64,000 nucleotides of DNA from Nomia melanderi (lineage: Eukaryota; Arthropoda; Insecta; Hymenoptera; Halictidae). The position numbers and the translations under genes are program-made. The number at the start of each line of letters is the position of its first letter. Position 1 is the first letter of the stretch. Shown here in pieces: positions 37,641 through 50,601 of this stretch. The notes under the pieces are model-generated. The model searched no databases, was not told the DNA's origin, and was given only the letters and a program-made list of their open reading frames with translations. The stretch covers positions 2,046,001 through 2,110,000 of the forward strand of contig NW_027475140.1 of assembly GCF_051020985.1 (NCBI RefSeq), in the 5' to 3' direction.

Positions 37641-38116
37641 TTGGTTTATTTCGCTATCTCTAATAGCACCCGAGATATCACCAGATATATACTGGATTTT
37701 CCCCTGACACTGAGTGTCCGGCCCCATGAGACTGTGGTTTTCTCGGCCCCTGGAGGTCCGAGGTCGTTCCCGCTGCACAGATTCATCCACCAGGGCCTCC
37801 TACAGACAATGCACTTTGATTTATTGCGCTATCTGTAATAGCACCCGAGATATCACCAGATATATATTGGATTTTCCCCTGACCCTGAGTGTCCGGCCCC
37901 ATGAGACTGTGGTTTTCTCGGCCCCTGGTGGTCCGAGGTCGTTGCCGCTGCACAGGTTCATGCGCCAGGGCCTCCTACAGACAATGCCCTTTGATTTATT
38001 GCGCTATCTGTAATAGCACCCGAGATATCACCAGATATATATTGGATTTTTCACTGACCCTGAGCGTCCGGCCCCATGAGACGGTCGTTTTCTCGGCCCC
38101 TGGTGGTCCGAGGTCG
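37641..38116 (+). repeat. Block shared with 35,367-36,100, copy 2 (left part)
   Basis: This is the second copy at offset 2,274 bp. It runs on to about 38,374 and so overlaps the left end of the following 9-mer. Copy 2 has gattcatccaccagg where copy 1 has gattcatccgccagg. Confidence 0.85.
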
Positions 38117-39688
38117 TTCCCGCTGCACAGATGCATGCGCCAGGGCCTCCTGCAGATAATTCACTTTGGTTTATTGCGCTATCTCTAATAGCACCCGAGA
38201 TATCACCAGATATATATTGGATTTTCCCCTGACCCTGAGAGTCCGGCCCCATGAGACTGTGGTTTTCTCGGCCCCTGGTGGCCCGAGGTCGTTCCCGCGG
38301 CACAGATTCATGCGCCAGGGCCTCCTACAGACAATGCACTTTGATTTATTGCGCTATCTGTAATAGCACCCGAGATATCACCGGATATATATTGGATTTT
38401 TCCCAGACCCTGAGTGTCCGGCCCCATGAGACGGTGGTTGACTCGGCCCCTGGGGGTCCGAGGTCGTTCCCGCTGCACAGATTCATGCACCATGGCCTCC
38501 TACAGACAATGTACTTCGATTTATTGCGCTATCTGTAATAGCACCCGAGATATCACCAGATATATGTTGGATTTTCCCCTGACCCTGAGTGTCCGGCCCC
38601 ATGAGACTGTGGTTTTCTAGGCCCCTGGTGGTTGAGGTCGTTGCCGCTGCACAGGTTCATGCGCCAGGGCCTCCTACAGACAATGCCCTTTGATTTATTG
38701 CGCTATCTGTAATAGCACCCGAGATATCACCAGATATATATTGGATTTTCCCCTGACCCTGAGTGTCCGGCCCCATGAGACTGTGGTTTCCTCGGCCTCT
38801 GGTGGTCCGAGGTCGTTCCCGCTGCTCAGATTCATGCGCCAGGGCCTCCTACAGACAATGCACTTTGATTTATTTCGCTATCTGTAATAGGACCGGAGAT
38901 ATCACCAGATATATATTGGATTTTCCCCAGACCCTGAGTGTCCGGCCGCATGAGACTGTAGTTTTATCGGCCCCTGGTGGTCCGAGGTCGTTCCCGCTGC
39001 ACAGATTCATGCGCCAGGGCCTCCTACAGACAATGCACTTTGATTTATTGCGCTATCTGTAATAGCTCCCGAGATATCACCAGATATATATTGGATTTTT
39101 CCCTTACCCTGAGTGTCCGGCCCCATGAGACGGTGGTTTTCTCGGCCCCTGGTGGTCCTAGGTCGTTCCCGCTGCACAGATGCATGCGCCAGGGCCTCCT
39201 GCAGATAATTCCCTTTGGCTTATTGCGCTATCTTTAATAGCACCCGAGATATCACCAGATATATATTGGATTTTCCCCTGACCCTGAGTGTCCGCCCCAA
39301 GAGACTGTGGTTTTCTCGGCCCCTGGTGGTCCGAGGTCGTTCCCGCTGCACAGATTCATGCGCCAGGGCCTCCTACAGACAATGCACTTTGATTTATTGC
39401 GCTATCTGTAATAGCACCCGAGATATCACCAGATATATATTGGATTTTTCCCTGACCCTGAGTGTCCGGCCCCATGAGACTGTTGTTTTTTCGACCCCTG
39501 GTGGTCCGAGGTCGTTACCGTTGCACAGATTCATGCGCCAGGGCCTCCTGCAGATAATTCACTTTGGTTTATTGCGCTATCTCTAATAGCACCCGAGATA
39601 TCACCAGATATAAACTGGATTTTCCCCTGACCCTGAGTGTCCGCCCCATGAGACTGTGGTTTTCTCGGCCCCTGGTGGTCCGAGGTTG
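38117..39688 (+). repeat. 9-monomer HOR, copy 1 (1,572 bp)
   Basis: Nine monomers minus 3 bases are followed at once by a second copy. The missing bases are a deletion in ggtggttgaggtcg near 38,633 and two gtccgcccc-type deletions near 39,295 and 39,643. Other markers are caccggatatatattgg, ggttgactcggcccctgggg, catgcaccatggcc, tcctcggcctctggtgg, taggaccggagatatc, ggccgcatgagactgtag and tttttcgacccctgg. Confidence 0.92.
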
Positions 39689-41260
39689 TTCCCGCTGCAC
39701 AGATGCATGCGCCAGGGCCTCCTGCAGATAATTCACTTTGGTTTATTGCGCTATCTCTAATAGCACCCGAGATATCACCAGATATATATTGGATTTTCCC
39801 CTGACCCTGAGAGTCCGGCCCCATGAGACTGTGGTTTTCTCGGCCCCTGGTGGCCCGAGGTCGTTCCCGCGGCACAGATTCATGCGCCAGGGCCTCCTAC
39901 AGACAATGCACTTTGATTTATTGCGCTATCTGTAATAGCACCCGAGATATCACCGGATATATATTGGATTTTTCCCAGACCCTGAGTGTCCGGCCCCATG
40001 AGACGGTGGTTGACTCGGCCCCTGGGGGTCCGAGGTCGTTCCCGCTGCACAGATTCATGCACCATGGCCTCCTACAGACAATGTACTTCGATTTATTGCG
40101 CTATCTGTAATAGCACCCGAGATATCACCAGATATATGTTGGATTTTCCCCTGACCCTGAGTGTCCGGCCCCATGAGACTGTGGTTTTCTAGGCCCCTGG
40201 TGGTTGAGGTCGTTGCCGCTGCACAGGTTCATGCGCCAGGGCCTCCTACAGACAATGCCCTTTGATTTATTGCGCTATCTGTAATAGCACCCGAGATATC
40301 ACCAGATATATATTGGATTTTCCCCTGACCCTGAGTGTCCGGCCCCATGAGACTGTGGTTTCCTCGGCCTCTGGTGGTCCGAGGTCGTTCCCGCTGCTCA
40401 GATTCATGCGCCAGGGCCTCCTACAGACAATGCACTTTGATTTATTTCGCTATCTGTAATAGGACCGGAGATATCACCAGATATATATTGGATTTTCCCC
40501 AGACCCTGAGTGTCCGGCCGCATGAGACTGTAGTTTTATCGGCCCCTGGTGGTCCGAGGTCGTTCCCGCTGCACAGATTCATGCGCCAGGGCCTCCTACA
40601 GACAATGCACTTTGATTTATTGCGCTATCTGTAATAGCTCCCGAGATATCACCAGATATATATTGGATTTTTCCCTTACCCTGAGTGTCCGGCCCCATGA
40701 GACGGTGGTTTTCTCGGCCCCTGCTGGTCCTAGGTCGTTCCCGCTGCACAGATGCATGCGCCAGGGCCTCCTGCAGATAATTCCCTTTGGCTTATTGCGC
40801 TATCTTTAATAGCACCCGAGATATCACCAGATATATATTGGATTTTCCCCTGACCCTGAGTGTCCGCCCCAAGAGACTGTGGTTTTCTCGGCCCCTGGTG
40901 GTCCGAGGTCGTTCCCGCTGCACAGATTCATGCGCCAGGGCCTCCTACAGACAATGCACTTTGATTTATTGCGCTATCTGTAATAGCACCCGAGATATCA
41001 CCAGATATATATTGGATTTTTCCCTGACCCTGAGTGTCCGGCCCCATGAGACTGTTGTTTTTTCGACCCCTGGTGGTCCGAGGTCGTTACCGTTGCACAG
41101 ATTCATGCGCCAGGGCCTCCTGCAGATAATTCACTTTGGTTTATTGCGCTATCTCTAATAGCACCCGAGATATCACCAGATATAAACTGGATTTTCCCCT
41201 GACCCTGAGTGTCCGCCCCATGAGACTGTGGTTTTCTCGGCCCCTGGTGGTCCGAGGTTG
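39689..41260 (+). repeat. 9-monomer HOR, copy 2 (1,572 bp)
   Basis: This is a tandem second copy at offset 1,572 bp with all three deletions retained. A difference is cccctgctggtcc near 40,722 against cccctggtggtcc in copy 1. After about 41,260 the sequence passes into the block that matches 36,890-37,680. Confidence 0.92.
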
Positions 41261-43076
41261 TTCCCGCTGCACAGATTCATGCGCCAGGGCCTCCTACAGA
41301 CAATGCACTTTGATTTATTGCGCTATCTGTAATAGCACCCGAGATATCACCAGATATATATTGGATTTTCCCCTGACCCTGATTGTCCGGCCCCATGAGA
41401 CTGTGGTTTTCTCGACCCCTGGTGGTCCGAGGTCGTTCCCGCTGCACAGATTCATGCGCCAGGGCCTCCTACAGACAATGCACTTTGATTTATTGCGCTA
41501 TCTGTAATAGCACCCGAGATATCACCAGATATATATTGGATTTTTCCCTGACCCTGAGTGTCCGGCCCCATGAGACGGTGGATGTCTCGGCCCCTGATGG
41601 TCCCAGATCGTTCCCGCTGCACAGATTCATGCGCCAGGACCTCCTGCAGACAATTCACTTTGGTTTATTGCGCTATCTCTAATAGCACCCGAGATATCAC
41701 CACATATATATTGGATTTTTCCCCGACCCTGAGTGTCCGGCCCCATGAGACGGTGGTTTTCTCGGCCGCTGGTGGTCCGAGGTCGTTCCCGCTGGACAGA
41801 TTCATGCGCCAGGGCCTCCTACAGACAATGCACTATGATTTATTGCGCTATCTGTAATAGCACCCGAGATATCACCAGATCTATATTGGATTTTCCCCTG
41901 ACCCTGAGTATCCGGCCCCATGAGACTGTGGTTTTCTCGGCCCCTGGTGGTCCGAGGTCGTTCCCGTTGCACAGATTCATGCGCCAGGGCCTCCTGCAGA
42001 TAATTCACTTTGGTTTATTTCGCTATCTCTAATAGCACCCGAGATATCACCAGATATATATTGGATTTTTCAGTGACCCTGAGCGTCCGGCCCCATGAGA
42101 CGGTCGTTTTCTCGGCCCCTGGTGGTCCGAGAACGTTCCCGCTGAACAGGTTCATGCGCCAGCGTCTCCTACAGACAATGCACTTTGATTTATTGCGCTA
42201 TCTGTAATAGCACCCGAGATATCACCAGATATATATTGGATTTTTCACTGACCCTGAGTGTCCTGCCCCATGAGACGGTGGTTTTCTCGGCCCCTGGTGT
42301 TCCGAGGTCGTTCCCGCTGCACAGATTCATGCGCCAGGGCCTCCTACAGACAATGCACTTTGATTTATTGCGCTATCTCTAATAGCGCCCGAGATATCAC
42401 CAGATATATATTGGATTTTTCCCTGACCCTGAGTGTCCGGTCCCATGAGACTGCGGTTTTCTCGGCCCCTGGTGGTCCGAGGTCGTTCCCGCTGCACAGA
42501 TTCATGCGCCAGGGCCTCCTGCAGACAATTCACAGTGGTTTATTGCGCTATCTCTAATAGCACCCGAGATATCACCAGATATATATTGGATTTTTCCCCG
42601 ACCCTGAGTGTCCGGCCCCATGAGACAGTGGTTTTCTCGGCCGCTGGTGGTCCGAGGTCGTTCCCGCTGGCCAGATTCATGCGCCAGGGCCTCCTACAGA
42701 CAATGCACTATGATTTATTGCGCTATCTGTAATAGCACCCGAGATATCACCAGATCTATATTGGATTTTCCCCTGACCCTGAGTATCCGGCCCCATGAGA
42801 CTGTGGTTTTCTCGGACCCTGGTGGTCCGAGGTCGTTCCCGTTGCACAGATTCATGCGCCAGGGCCTCCTGCAGATAATTCACTTTGGTTTATTGCGCTA
42901 TCTCTAATAGCACCCGAGATATCACCAGATATATATTGGATTTTCCCCTGACCCTGAGAGTCCGGCCCCATGAGACTGTGGTTTTCTCGGCCCCTGGTGG
43001 CCCGAGGTCGTTCCCGCTGCACAGATTCATGCGCCAGGGCCTCCTACAGACGATGCACTTTGATTTATTGCGCTAT
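41261..43076 (+). repeat. Monomers shared with 37 kb and 49-50 kb
   Basis: About ten monomers lie here. The stretch 41,261-42,049 matches 36,892-37,680. The stretch 41,550-42,880 closely parallels 49,062-50,345: ggtggatgtctcgg, ggccgctgg, AGATCT with gagtatccgg, gctgaacagg with gccagcgtctcc, gtgtcctgcccc with ggtgttccgagg, and tagcgcccgag. Similar monomers also occur at 0.6-2.4 kb. This cassette of six or seven monomers is the most widely reused module in clan A. Confidence 0.82.
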
Positions 43077-43949
43077 CTGTAATAGCACCCGAGATATCAC
43101 CGGATATATATTGGATTTTTCCCAGACACTGAGTGTCCGGCCCCATGAGACGGTGGTTGACTCGGCCCCTGGGGGTCCGAGGTCGTTCCCGCTGCACAGA
43201 TTCATGCACCATGGCCTCCTACAGACAATGTACTTTGATTTATTGCGCTATCTGTAATAGCACCCGAGATATCACCAGATATATATTGGACTTTCCCCTG
43301 ACCCTGAGTGTCCGGCCCCATGAGACTGTGGTTTTCTCGGCCCCTGGTGGTTGAGGTCGTTGCCGCTGCACAGGTTCATGCGCCAGGGCCTCCTACAGAC
43401 AATGCCCTTTGATTTATTGCGCTATCTGTAATAGCACCCGAGATATCACCAGATATATATTGGATTTTCCCCTGACCCTGAGTGTCCGGCCCCATGAGAC
43501 TGTGGTTTCCTCGGCCTCTGGTGGTCCGAGGTCGTTCCCGCTGCACAGATTCATGCGCCAGGGCCTCCTACAGACAATGCACTTTGATTTATTTCGCTAT
43601 CTGTAATAGGACCGGAGATATCACCAGATATATATTGGATTTTCCCCAGACCCTGAGCGTCCGGCCGCATGAGACTGTAGTTTTATCGGCCCCTGGTGGT
43701 CCGAGGTCGTTCCCGCTGCACAGATTCATGTGCCAGGGCCTCCTACAGACAATGCACTTTGATTTATTGCGCTATCTGTAATAGCTCCCGAGATATCACC
43801 ACATATATATTGGATTTTCCCCTGACCCTGAGTGTCCGCCCCATGAGACTGTGGTTTTCTCGGCCCCTGGTGGTCCGAGGTCGTTCCCGCTGCACAGATT
43901 CATGCGCCAGGGCCTCCTACAGACAATGCACTTTGATTTATTGCGCTAT
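43077..43949 (+). repeat. 5-monomer HOR, copy 1 (873 bp)
   Basis: Five monomers minus 2 bases form the first of four tandem copies. The two deletions are in ggtggttgaggtcg (near 43,348) and gtccgcccc (near 43,829). Monomer markers in order are caccggatat with ggttgactcgg, the cgttgccgctgc and caatgccc pair, tcctcggcctctgg, taggaccggag with ggccgcatgag, and agctcccgag with accacatat. Private changes in this copy are cagacactgag and ggactttcccc. Confidence 0.93.
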
Positions 43950-44822
43950 CTGTAATAGCACCCGAGATATCACCGGATATATATTGGATTTTTCCCAGAC
44001 CCCGAGTGTCCGGCCCCATGAGACGGTGGTTGACTCGGCCCCTGGGGGTCCGAGGTCGTTCCCGCTGCACAGATTCATGCACCATGGCCTCCTACAGACA
44101 ATGTACTTTGATTTATTGCGCTATCTGTAATAGCACCCGAGATATCACCAGATATATATTGGATTTTCCCCTGACCCTGAGTGTCCGGCCCCATGAGACT
44201 GTGGTTTTCTCGGCCCCTGGTGGTTGAGGTCGTTGCCGCTGCACAGGTTCATGCGCCAGGGCCTCCTACAGACAATGCCCTTTGATTTATTGCGCTATCT
44301 GTAATAGCACCCGAGATATCACCAGATATATATTGGATTTTGCCCTGACCCTGAGTGTCCGGCCCCATGAGACTGTGGTTTCCTCGGCCTCTGGTGGTCC
44401 GAGGTCGTTCCCGCTGCACAGATTCATGCGCCAGGGCCTCCTACAGACAATGCACTTTGATTTATTTCGCTATCTGTAATAGGACCGGAGATATCACCAG
44501 ATATATATTGGATTTTCCCCAGACCCTGAGTGTCCGGCCGCATGAGACTGTAGTTTTATCGGCCCCTGGTGGTCCGAGGTCGTTCCCGCTGCACAGATTC
44601 ATGTGCCAGGGCCTCCTACAGACAATGCACTTTGATTTATTGCGCTATCTGTAATAGCTCCCGAGATATCACCACATATATATTGGATTTTCCCCTGACC
44701 CTGAGTGTCCGCCCCATGAGACTGTGGTTTTCTCGGCCCCTGGTGGTCCGAGGTCGTTCCCGCTGCACAGATTCATGCGCCAGGGCCTCCTACAGACAAT
44801 GCACTTTGATTTATTGCGCTAT
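43950..44822 (+). repeat. 5-monomer HOR, copy 2 (873 bp)
   Basis: This is the second tandem copy. It shares cagaccccgagtg with copies 3 and 4 but not with copy 1, and has a private gattttgccctg near 44,338. Copies 2-4 are thus closer to each other than to copy 1. Confidence 0.93.
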
Positions 44823-45695
44823 CTGTAATAGCACCCGAGATATCACCGGATATATATTGGATTTTTCCCAGACCCCGAGTGTCCGGCCCCATGAGACGGT
44901 GGTTGACTCGGCCCCTGGGGGTCCGAGGTCGTTCCCGCTGCACAGATTCATGCACCATGGCCTCCTACAGACAATGTACTTTGATTTATTGCGCTATCTG
45001 TAATAGCACCCGAGATATCACCAGATATATATTGGATTTTCCCCTGACCCTGAGTGTCCGGCCCCATGAGACTGTGGTTTTCTCGGCCCCTGGTGGTTGA
45101 GGTCGTTGCCGCTGCACAGGTTCATGCGCCAGGGCCTCCTACAGACAATGCCCTTTGATTTATTGCGCTATCTGTAATAGCACCCGAGATATCACCAGAT
45201 ATATATTGGATTTTCCCCTGACCCTGAGTGTCCGGCCCCATGAGACTGTGGTTTCCTCGGCCTCTGGTGGTCCGAGGTCGTTCCCGCTGCACAGATTCAT
45301 GCGCCAGGGCCTCCTACAGACAATGCACTTTGATTTATTTCGCTATCTGTAATAGGACCGGAGATATCACCAGATATATATTGGATCTTCCCCAGACCCT
45401 GAGTGTCCGGCCGCATGAGACTGTAGTTTTATCGGCCCCTGGTGGTCCGAGGTCGTTCCCGCTGCACAGATTCATGTGCCAGGGCCTCCTACAGACAATG
45501 CACTTTGATTTATTGCGCTATCTGTAATAGCTCCCGAGATATCACCACATATATATTGGATTTTCCCCTGACCCTGAGTGTCCGCCCCATGGGACTGTGG
45601 TTTTCTCGGCCCCTGGTGGTCCGAGGTCGTTCCCGCTGCACAGATTCATGCGCCAGGGCCTCCTACAGACAATGCACTTTGATTTATTGCGCTAT
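44823..45695 (+). repeat. 5-monomer HOR, copy 3 (873 bp)
   Basis: This is the third tandem copy. Private changes are ggatcttccccag near 45,385 and ccccatgggactg near 45,588. It shares catgtgccaggg with copies 1 and 2. Confidence 0.93.
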
Positions 45696-46568
45696 CTGTA
45701 ATAGCACCCGAGATATCACCGGATATATATTGGATTTTTCCCAGACCCCGAGTGTCCGGCCCCATGAGACGGTGGTTGACTCGGCCCCTGGGGGTCCGAG
45801 GTCGTTCCCGCTGCACAGATTCATGCACCATGGCCTCCTACAGACAATGTACTTTGATTTATTGCGCTATCTGTAATAGCACCCGAGATATCACCAGTTA
45901 TATATTGGATTTTCCCCTGACCCTGAGTGTCCGGCCCCATGAGACTGTGGTTTTCTCGGCCCCTGGTGGTTGAGGTCGTTGCCGCTGCACAGGTTCATGC
46001 GCCAGGGCCTCCTACTGACAATGCCCTTTGATTTATTGCGCTATCTGTAATAGCACCCGAGATATCACCAGATATATATTGGATTTTCCCCTGACCCTGA
46101 GTGTCCGGCCCCATGAGACTGTGGTTTCCTCGGCCTCTGGTGGTCCGAGGTCGTTCCCGCTGCACAGATTCATGCGCCAGGGCCTCCTACAGACAATGCA
46201 CTTTGATTTATTTCGCTATCTGTAATAGGACCGGAGATATCACCAGATATATATTGGATTTTCCCCAGACCCTGAGTGTCCGGCCGCATGAGACTGTAGT
46301 TTTATCGGCCCCTGGTGGTCCGAGGTCGTTCCCGCTGCACAGATTCATGCGCCAGGGCCTCCTACAGACAATGCACTTTGATTTATTGCGCTATCTGTAA
46401 TAGCTCCCGAGATATCACCACATATATATTGGATTTTCCCCTGACCCTGAGTGTCCGCCCCATGAGACTGTGGTTTTCTCGGCCCCTGGTGGTCCGAGGT
46501 CGTTCCCGCTGCACAGATTCATGCGCCAGGGCCTCCTACAGACAATGCACTTTGATTTATTGCGCTAT
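45696..46568 (+). repeat. 5-monomer HOR, copy 4 (873 bp)
   Basis: This is the fourth tandem copy. Private changes are ccagttatatattgg near 45,895 and cctactgacaatg near 46,012. It has catgcgccaggg where copies 1-3 have catgtgccaggg. The period is lost at about 46,568, where the next monomer has ctctaat and caccagatat. Its last third is also the start of the 7-mer below. Confidence 0.92.
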
Positions 46569-47454
46569 CTCTAATAGCACCCGAGATATCACCAGATATA
46601 TATTGGATTTTTCCCTTACCCTGAGTGTCCGGCCCCATGTGACGGTGGTTTTCTCGGCCCCTGGTGGTCCTAGGTCGTTCCCGCTGCACAGATGCATGCG
46701 CCAGGGCCTCCTGCAGATAATTCCCTTTGGCTTATTGCGCTATCTTTAATAGCACCCGAGATATCACCAGATATATATTGGATTTTCCCCTGACCCTGAG
46801 TGTCCGCCCCATGAGACTGTGGTTTTCTCGGCCCCTGGTGGTCCGAGGTCGTTCCCGCTGCACAGATTCATGCGCCAGGGCCTCCTACAGACAATGCACT
46901 TTGATTTATTGCGCTATCTGTAATAGCACCCGAGATATCACCAGATATATATTGGATTTTTCCCTGACCCTGAGTGTCCGGCCCCATGAGACTGTTGTTT
47001 TTTCGACCCCTGGTGGTCCGAGGTCGTTACCGTTGCACAGATTCATGCGCCAGGGCCTCCTGCAGATAATTCACTTTGGTTTATTGCGCTATCTCTAATA
47101 GCACCCGAGATATCACCAGATATAAACTGGATTTTCCCCTGACCCTGAGTGTCCGCCCCATGAGACTGTGGTTTTCTCGGCCCCTGGTGGTCCGAGGTCG
47201 TTCCCGCTGCACAGATTCATGCGCCAGGGCCTCCTACAGACAATGCATTTTGATTTATTGCGCTATCTGTAATAGCACCCGAGATATCACCAGATATATA
47301 TTGGATTTTTCCCTGACCCTGAGTGTCCGGCCCCATGAGACGGTGGATGTCTCGGCCCCTGATGGTCCGAGATCGTTCCCGCTGCACAGATTCATGCGCC
47401 AGGACCTCCTGCAGACAATTCACTTTGGTTTATTTCGCTATCTCTAATAGCACC
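46233..47454 (+). repeat. 7-monomer HOR, copy 1 (1,222 bp)
   Basis: Seven monomers minus 3 bases (three gtccgcccc deletions, near 46,455, 46,802 and 47,154) match 47,455-48,676 at offset 1,222. It begins inside the last 873-bp copy, so the 7-mer arose by duplicating across the right edge of the pentamer array. Markers are cttaccctgagtg, gatgcatgcgcc, attccctttggc, tttttcgaccc and gatataaactgg. Confidence 0.88.
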
Positions 47455-48676
47455 CGAGATATCACCAGATATATATTGGATTTTCCCCAGACCCTGAGTG
47501 TCCGGCCGCATGAGACTGTAGTTTTATCGGCCCCTGGTGGTCCGAGGTCGTTCCCGCTGCACAGATTCATGCGCCAGGGCCTCCTACAGACAATGCACTT
47601 TGATTTATTGCGCTATCTGTAATAGCTCCCGAGATATCACCACATATATATTGGATTTTCCCCTGACCCTGAGTGTCCGCCCCATGAGACTGTGGTTTTC
47701 TCGGCCCCTGGTGGTCCGAGGTCGTTCCCGCTGCACAGATTCATGCGCCAGGGCCTCCTACAGACAATGCACTTTGATTTATTGCGCTATCTCTAATAGC
47801 ACCCGAGATATCACCAGATATATATTGGATTTTTCCCTTACCCTGAGTGTCCGGCCCCATGAGACGGTGGTTTTCTCGGCCCCTGGTGGTCCTAGGTCGT
47901 TCCCGCTGCACAGATGCATGCGCCAGGGCCTCCTGCAGATAATTCCCTTTGGCTTATTGCGCTATCTTTAATAGCACCCGAGATATCACCAGATATATAT
48001 TGGATTTTCCCCTGACCCTGAGTGTCCGCCCCATGAGACTGTGGTTTTCTCGGCCCCTGGTGGTCCGAGGTCGTTCCCGCTGCACAGATTCATGCGCCAG
48101 GGCCTCCTACAGACAATGCACTTTGATTTATTGCGCTATCTGTAATAGCACCCGAGATATCACCAGATATATATTGGATTTTTCCCTGACCCTGAGTGTC
48201 CGGCCCCATGAGACTGTTGTTTTTTCGACCCCTGGTGGTCCGAGGTCGTTACCGTTGCACAGATTCATGCGCCAGGGCCTCCTGCAGATAATTCACTTTG
48301 GTTTATTGCGCTATCTCTAATAGCACCCGAGATATCACCAGATATAAACTGGATTTTCCCCTGACCCTGAGTGTCCGCCCCATGAGACTGTGGTTTTCTC
48401 GGCCCCTGGTGGTCCGAGGTCGTTCCCGCTGCAGAGATTCATGCGCCAGGGCCTCCTACAGACAATGCACTTTGATTTATTGCGCTATCTGTAATAGCAC
48501 CCGAGATATCACCAGATATATATTGGATTTTTCCCTGACCCTGAGTGTCCGGCCCCATGAGACTGCGGTTTTCTCGGCCCCTGGTGGTCCGAGGTCGTTC
48601 CCGCTGCACACATTCATGCGCCAGGGCCTCCTGCAGATAATTCACTATGGTTTATTGCGCTATCTCTAATAGCACC
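47455..48676 (+). repeat. 7-monomer HOR, copy 2 (1,222 bp), start of the 18-mer
   Basis: This is the second copy of the 7-mer. It has gctgcagagattc near 48,431, which creates a PstI site, where copy 1 has gctgcacagattc. From about 48,567 the copies diverge (tgagactgcgg against tgagacggtgg). The same stretch is the left part of the 3,147-bp unit, so one segment belongs to two nested repeat systems. Confidence 0.86.
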
Positions 48677-50601
48677 CGAGATATCACCAGATATATATTG
48701 GATTTTGCCCTGACCCTGAGTGTCCGGCCCCATGAGACTGTGGTTTTCTCGGCCCCTGGTGGTCCGAGGTTGTTCCCGCTGCACAGATTCATGCGCCAGG
48801 GCCTCCTACAGACAATGCACTTTGATTTATTGCTCTATCTGTAATAGCACCCGAGATATCACCAGATATATATTGGATTTTCCCCTGACCCTGATTGTCC
48901 GGCCCCATGAGACTGTGGTTTTCTCGGCACCTGGTGGTCCGAGGTCGTTCCCGCTGCACAGATTCATGCGCCAGGGCCTCCTACAGACAATGCATTTTGA
49001 TTTATTGCGCTATCTGTAATAGCACCCGAGATATCACCAGATATATATTGGATTTTTCCCTGACCCTGAGTGTCCGGCCCCATGAGACGGTGGATGTCTC
49101 GGCCCCTGATGGTCCGAGATCGTTCCCGCTGCACAGATTCATGCGCCAGGACCTCCTGCAGACAATTCACTTTGGTTTATTGCGCTATCTCTAATAGCAC
49201 CCGAGATATCACCAGATATATATTGGATTTTTCCCCGACCCTGAGTGTCCGGCCCCATGAGACGGTGGTTTTCTCGGCCGCTGGTGGTCCGAGGTCGTTC
49301 CCGCTGGCCAGATTCATGCGCCAGGGCCTCCTACAGACAATGCACTATGATTTATTGCGCTATCTGTAATAGCACCCGAGATATCACCAGATCTATATTG
49401 GATTTTCCCCTGACCCTGAGTATCCGGCCCCATGAGACTGTGGTTTTCTCGGCCCCTGGTGGTCCGAGGTCGTTCCCGTTGCACAGATTCATGCGCCAGG
49501 GCCTCCTGCAGATAATTCACTTTGGTTTATTTCGCTATCTCTAATAGCACCCGAGATATCACCAGATATATATTGGATTTTTCACTGACCCTGAGCGTCC
49601 GGCCCCATGAGACGGTCGTTTTCTCGGCCCCTGGTGGTCCGAGAACGTTCCCGCTGAACAGGTTCATGCGCCAGCGTCTCCTACAGACAATGCACTTTGA
49701 TTTATTGCGCTATCTGTAATAGCACCCGAGATATCACCAGATATATATTGGATTTTTCACTGAACCTGAGTGTCCTGCCCCATGAGACGGTGGTTTTCTC
49801 GGCCCCTGGTGTTCCGAGGTCGTTCCCGCTGCACAGATTCATGCGCCAGGGCCTCCTACAGACAATGCACTTTGATTTATTGCGCTATCTCTAATAGCGC
49901 CCGAGATATCACCAGAGATATATTGGATTTTTCCCTGACCCTGAGTGTCCGGCCCCATGAGACTGCGGTTTTCTCGGCCCCTGGTGGTCCGAGGTCGTTC
50001 CCGCTGCACAGATTCATGCGCCAGGGCCTCCTGCAGACAATTCACTTTGGTTTATTGCGCTATCTCTAATAGCACCCGAGATATCACCAGATATATATTG
50101 GATTTTTCCCCGACCCTGAGTGTCCGGCCCCATGAGACGGTGGTTTTCTCGGCCGCTGGTGGTCCGAGGTCGTTCCCGCTGGCCAGATTCATGCGCCAGG
50201 GCCTCCTACAGACAATGCACTATGATTTATTGCGCTATCTGTAATAGCACCCGAGATATCACCAGATCTATATTGGATTTTCCCCTGACCCTGAGTATCC
50301 GGCCCCATGAGACTGTGGTTTTCTCGGCCCCTGGTGGTCCGAGGTCGTTGCCGCTGCACAGGTTCATGCGCCAGGGCCTCCTACAGACAATGCCCTTTGA
50401 TTTATTGCGCTATCTGTAATAGCACCCGAGATATCACCAGATATATATTGGATTTTCCCCTGACCCTGAGTGTCCGGCCCCATGAGACTGTGGTTTCCTC
50501 GGCCTCTGGTGGTCCGAGGTCGTTCCCGCTGCACAGATTCATGCGCCAGGGCCTCCTACAGACAATGCACTTTGATTTATTTCGCTATCTGTAATAGGAC
50601 C
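47455..50601 (+). repeat. 18-monomer HOR, copy 1 (3,147 bp)
   Basis: Eighteen monomers minus 3 bases recur at offset 3,147 bp. The last 256 bp (50,346-50,601) are not repeated after copy 2. They match 45,977-46,232 of the pentamer array (cgttgccgctgc, caatgccc, tcctcggcctctgg, taggaccggag). A private change is caccagagatatattgg near 49,913, where copy 2 has caccagatatatattgg. Confidence 0.92.
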
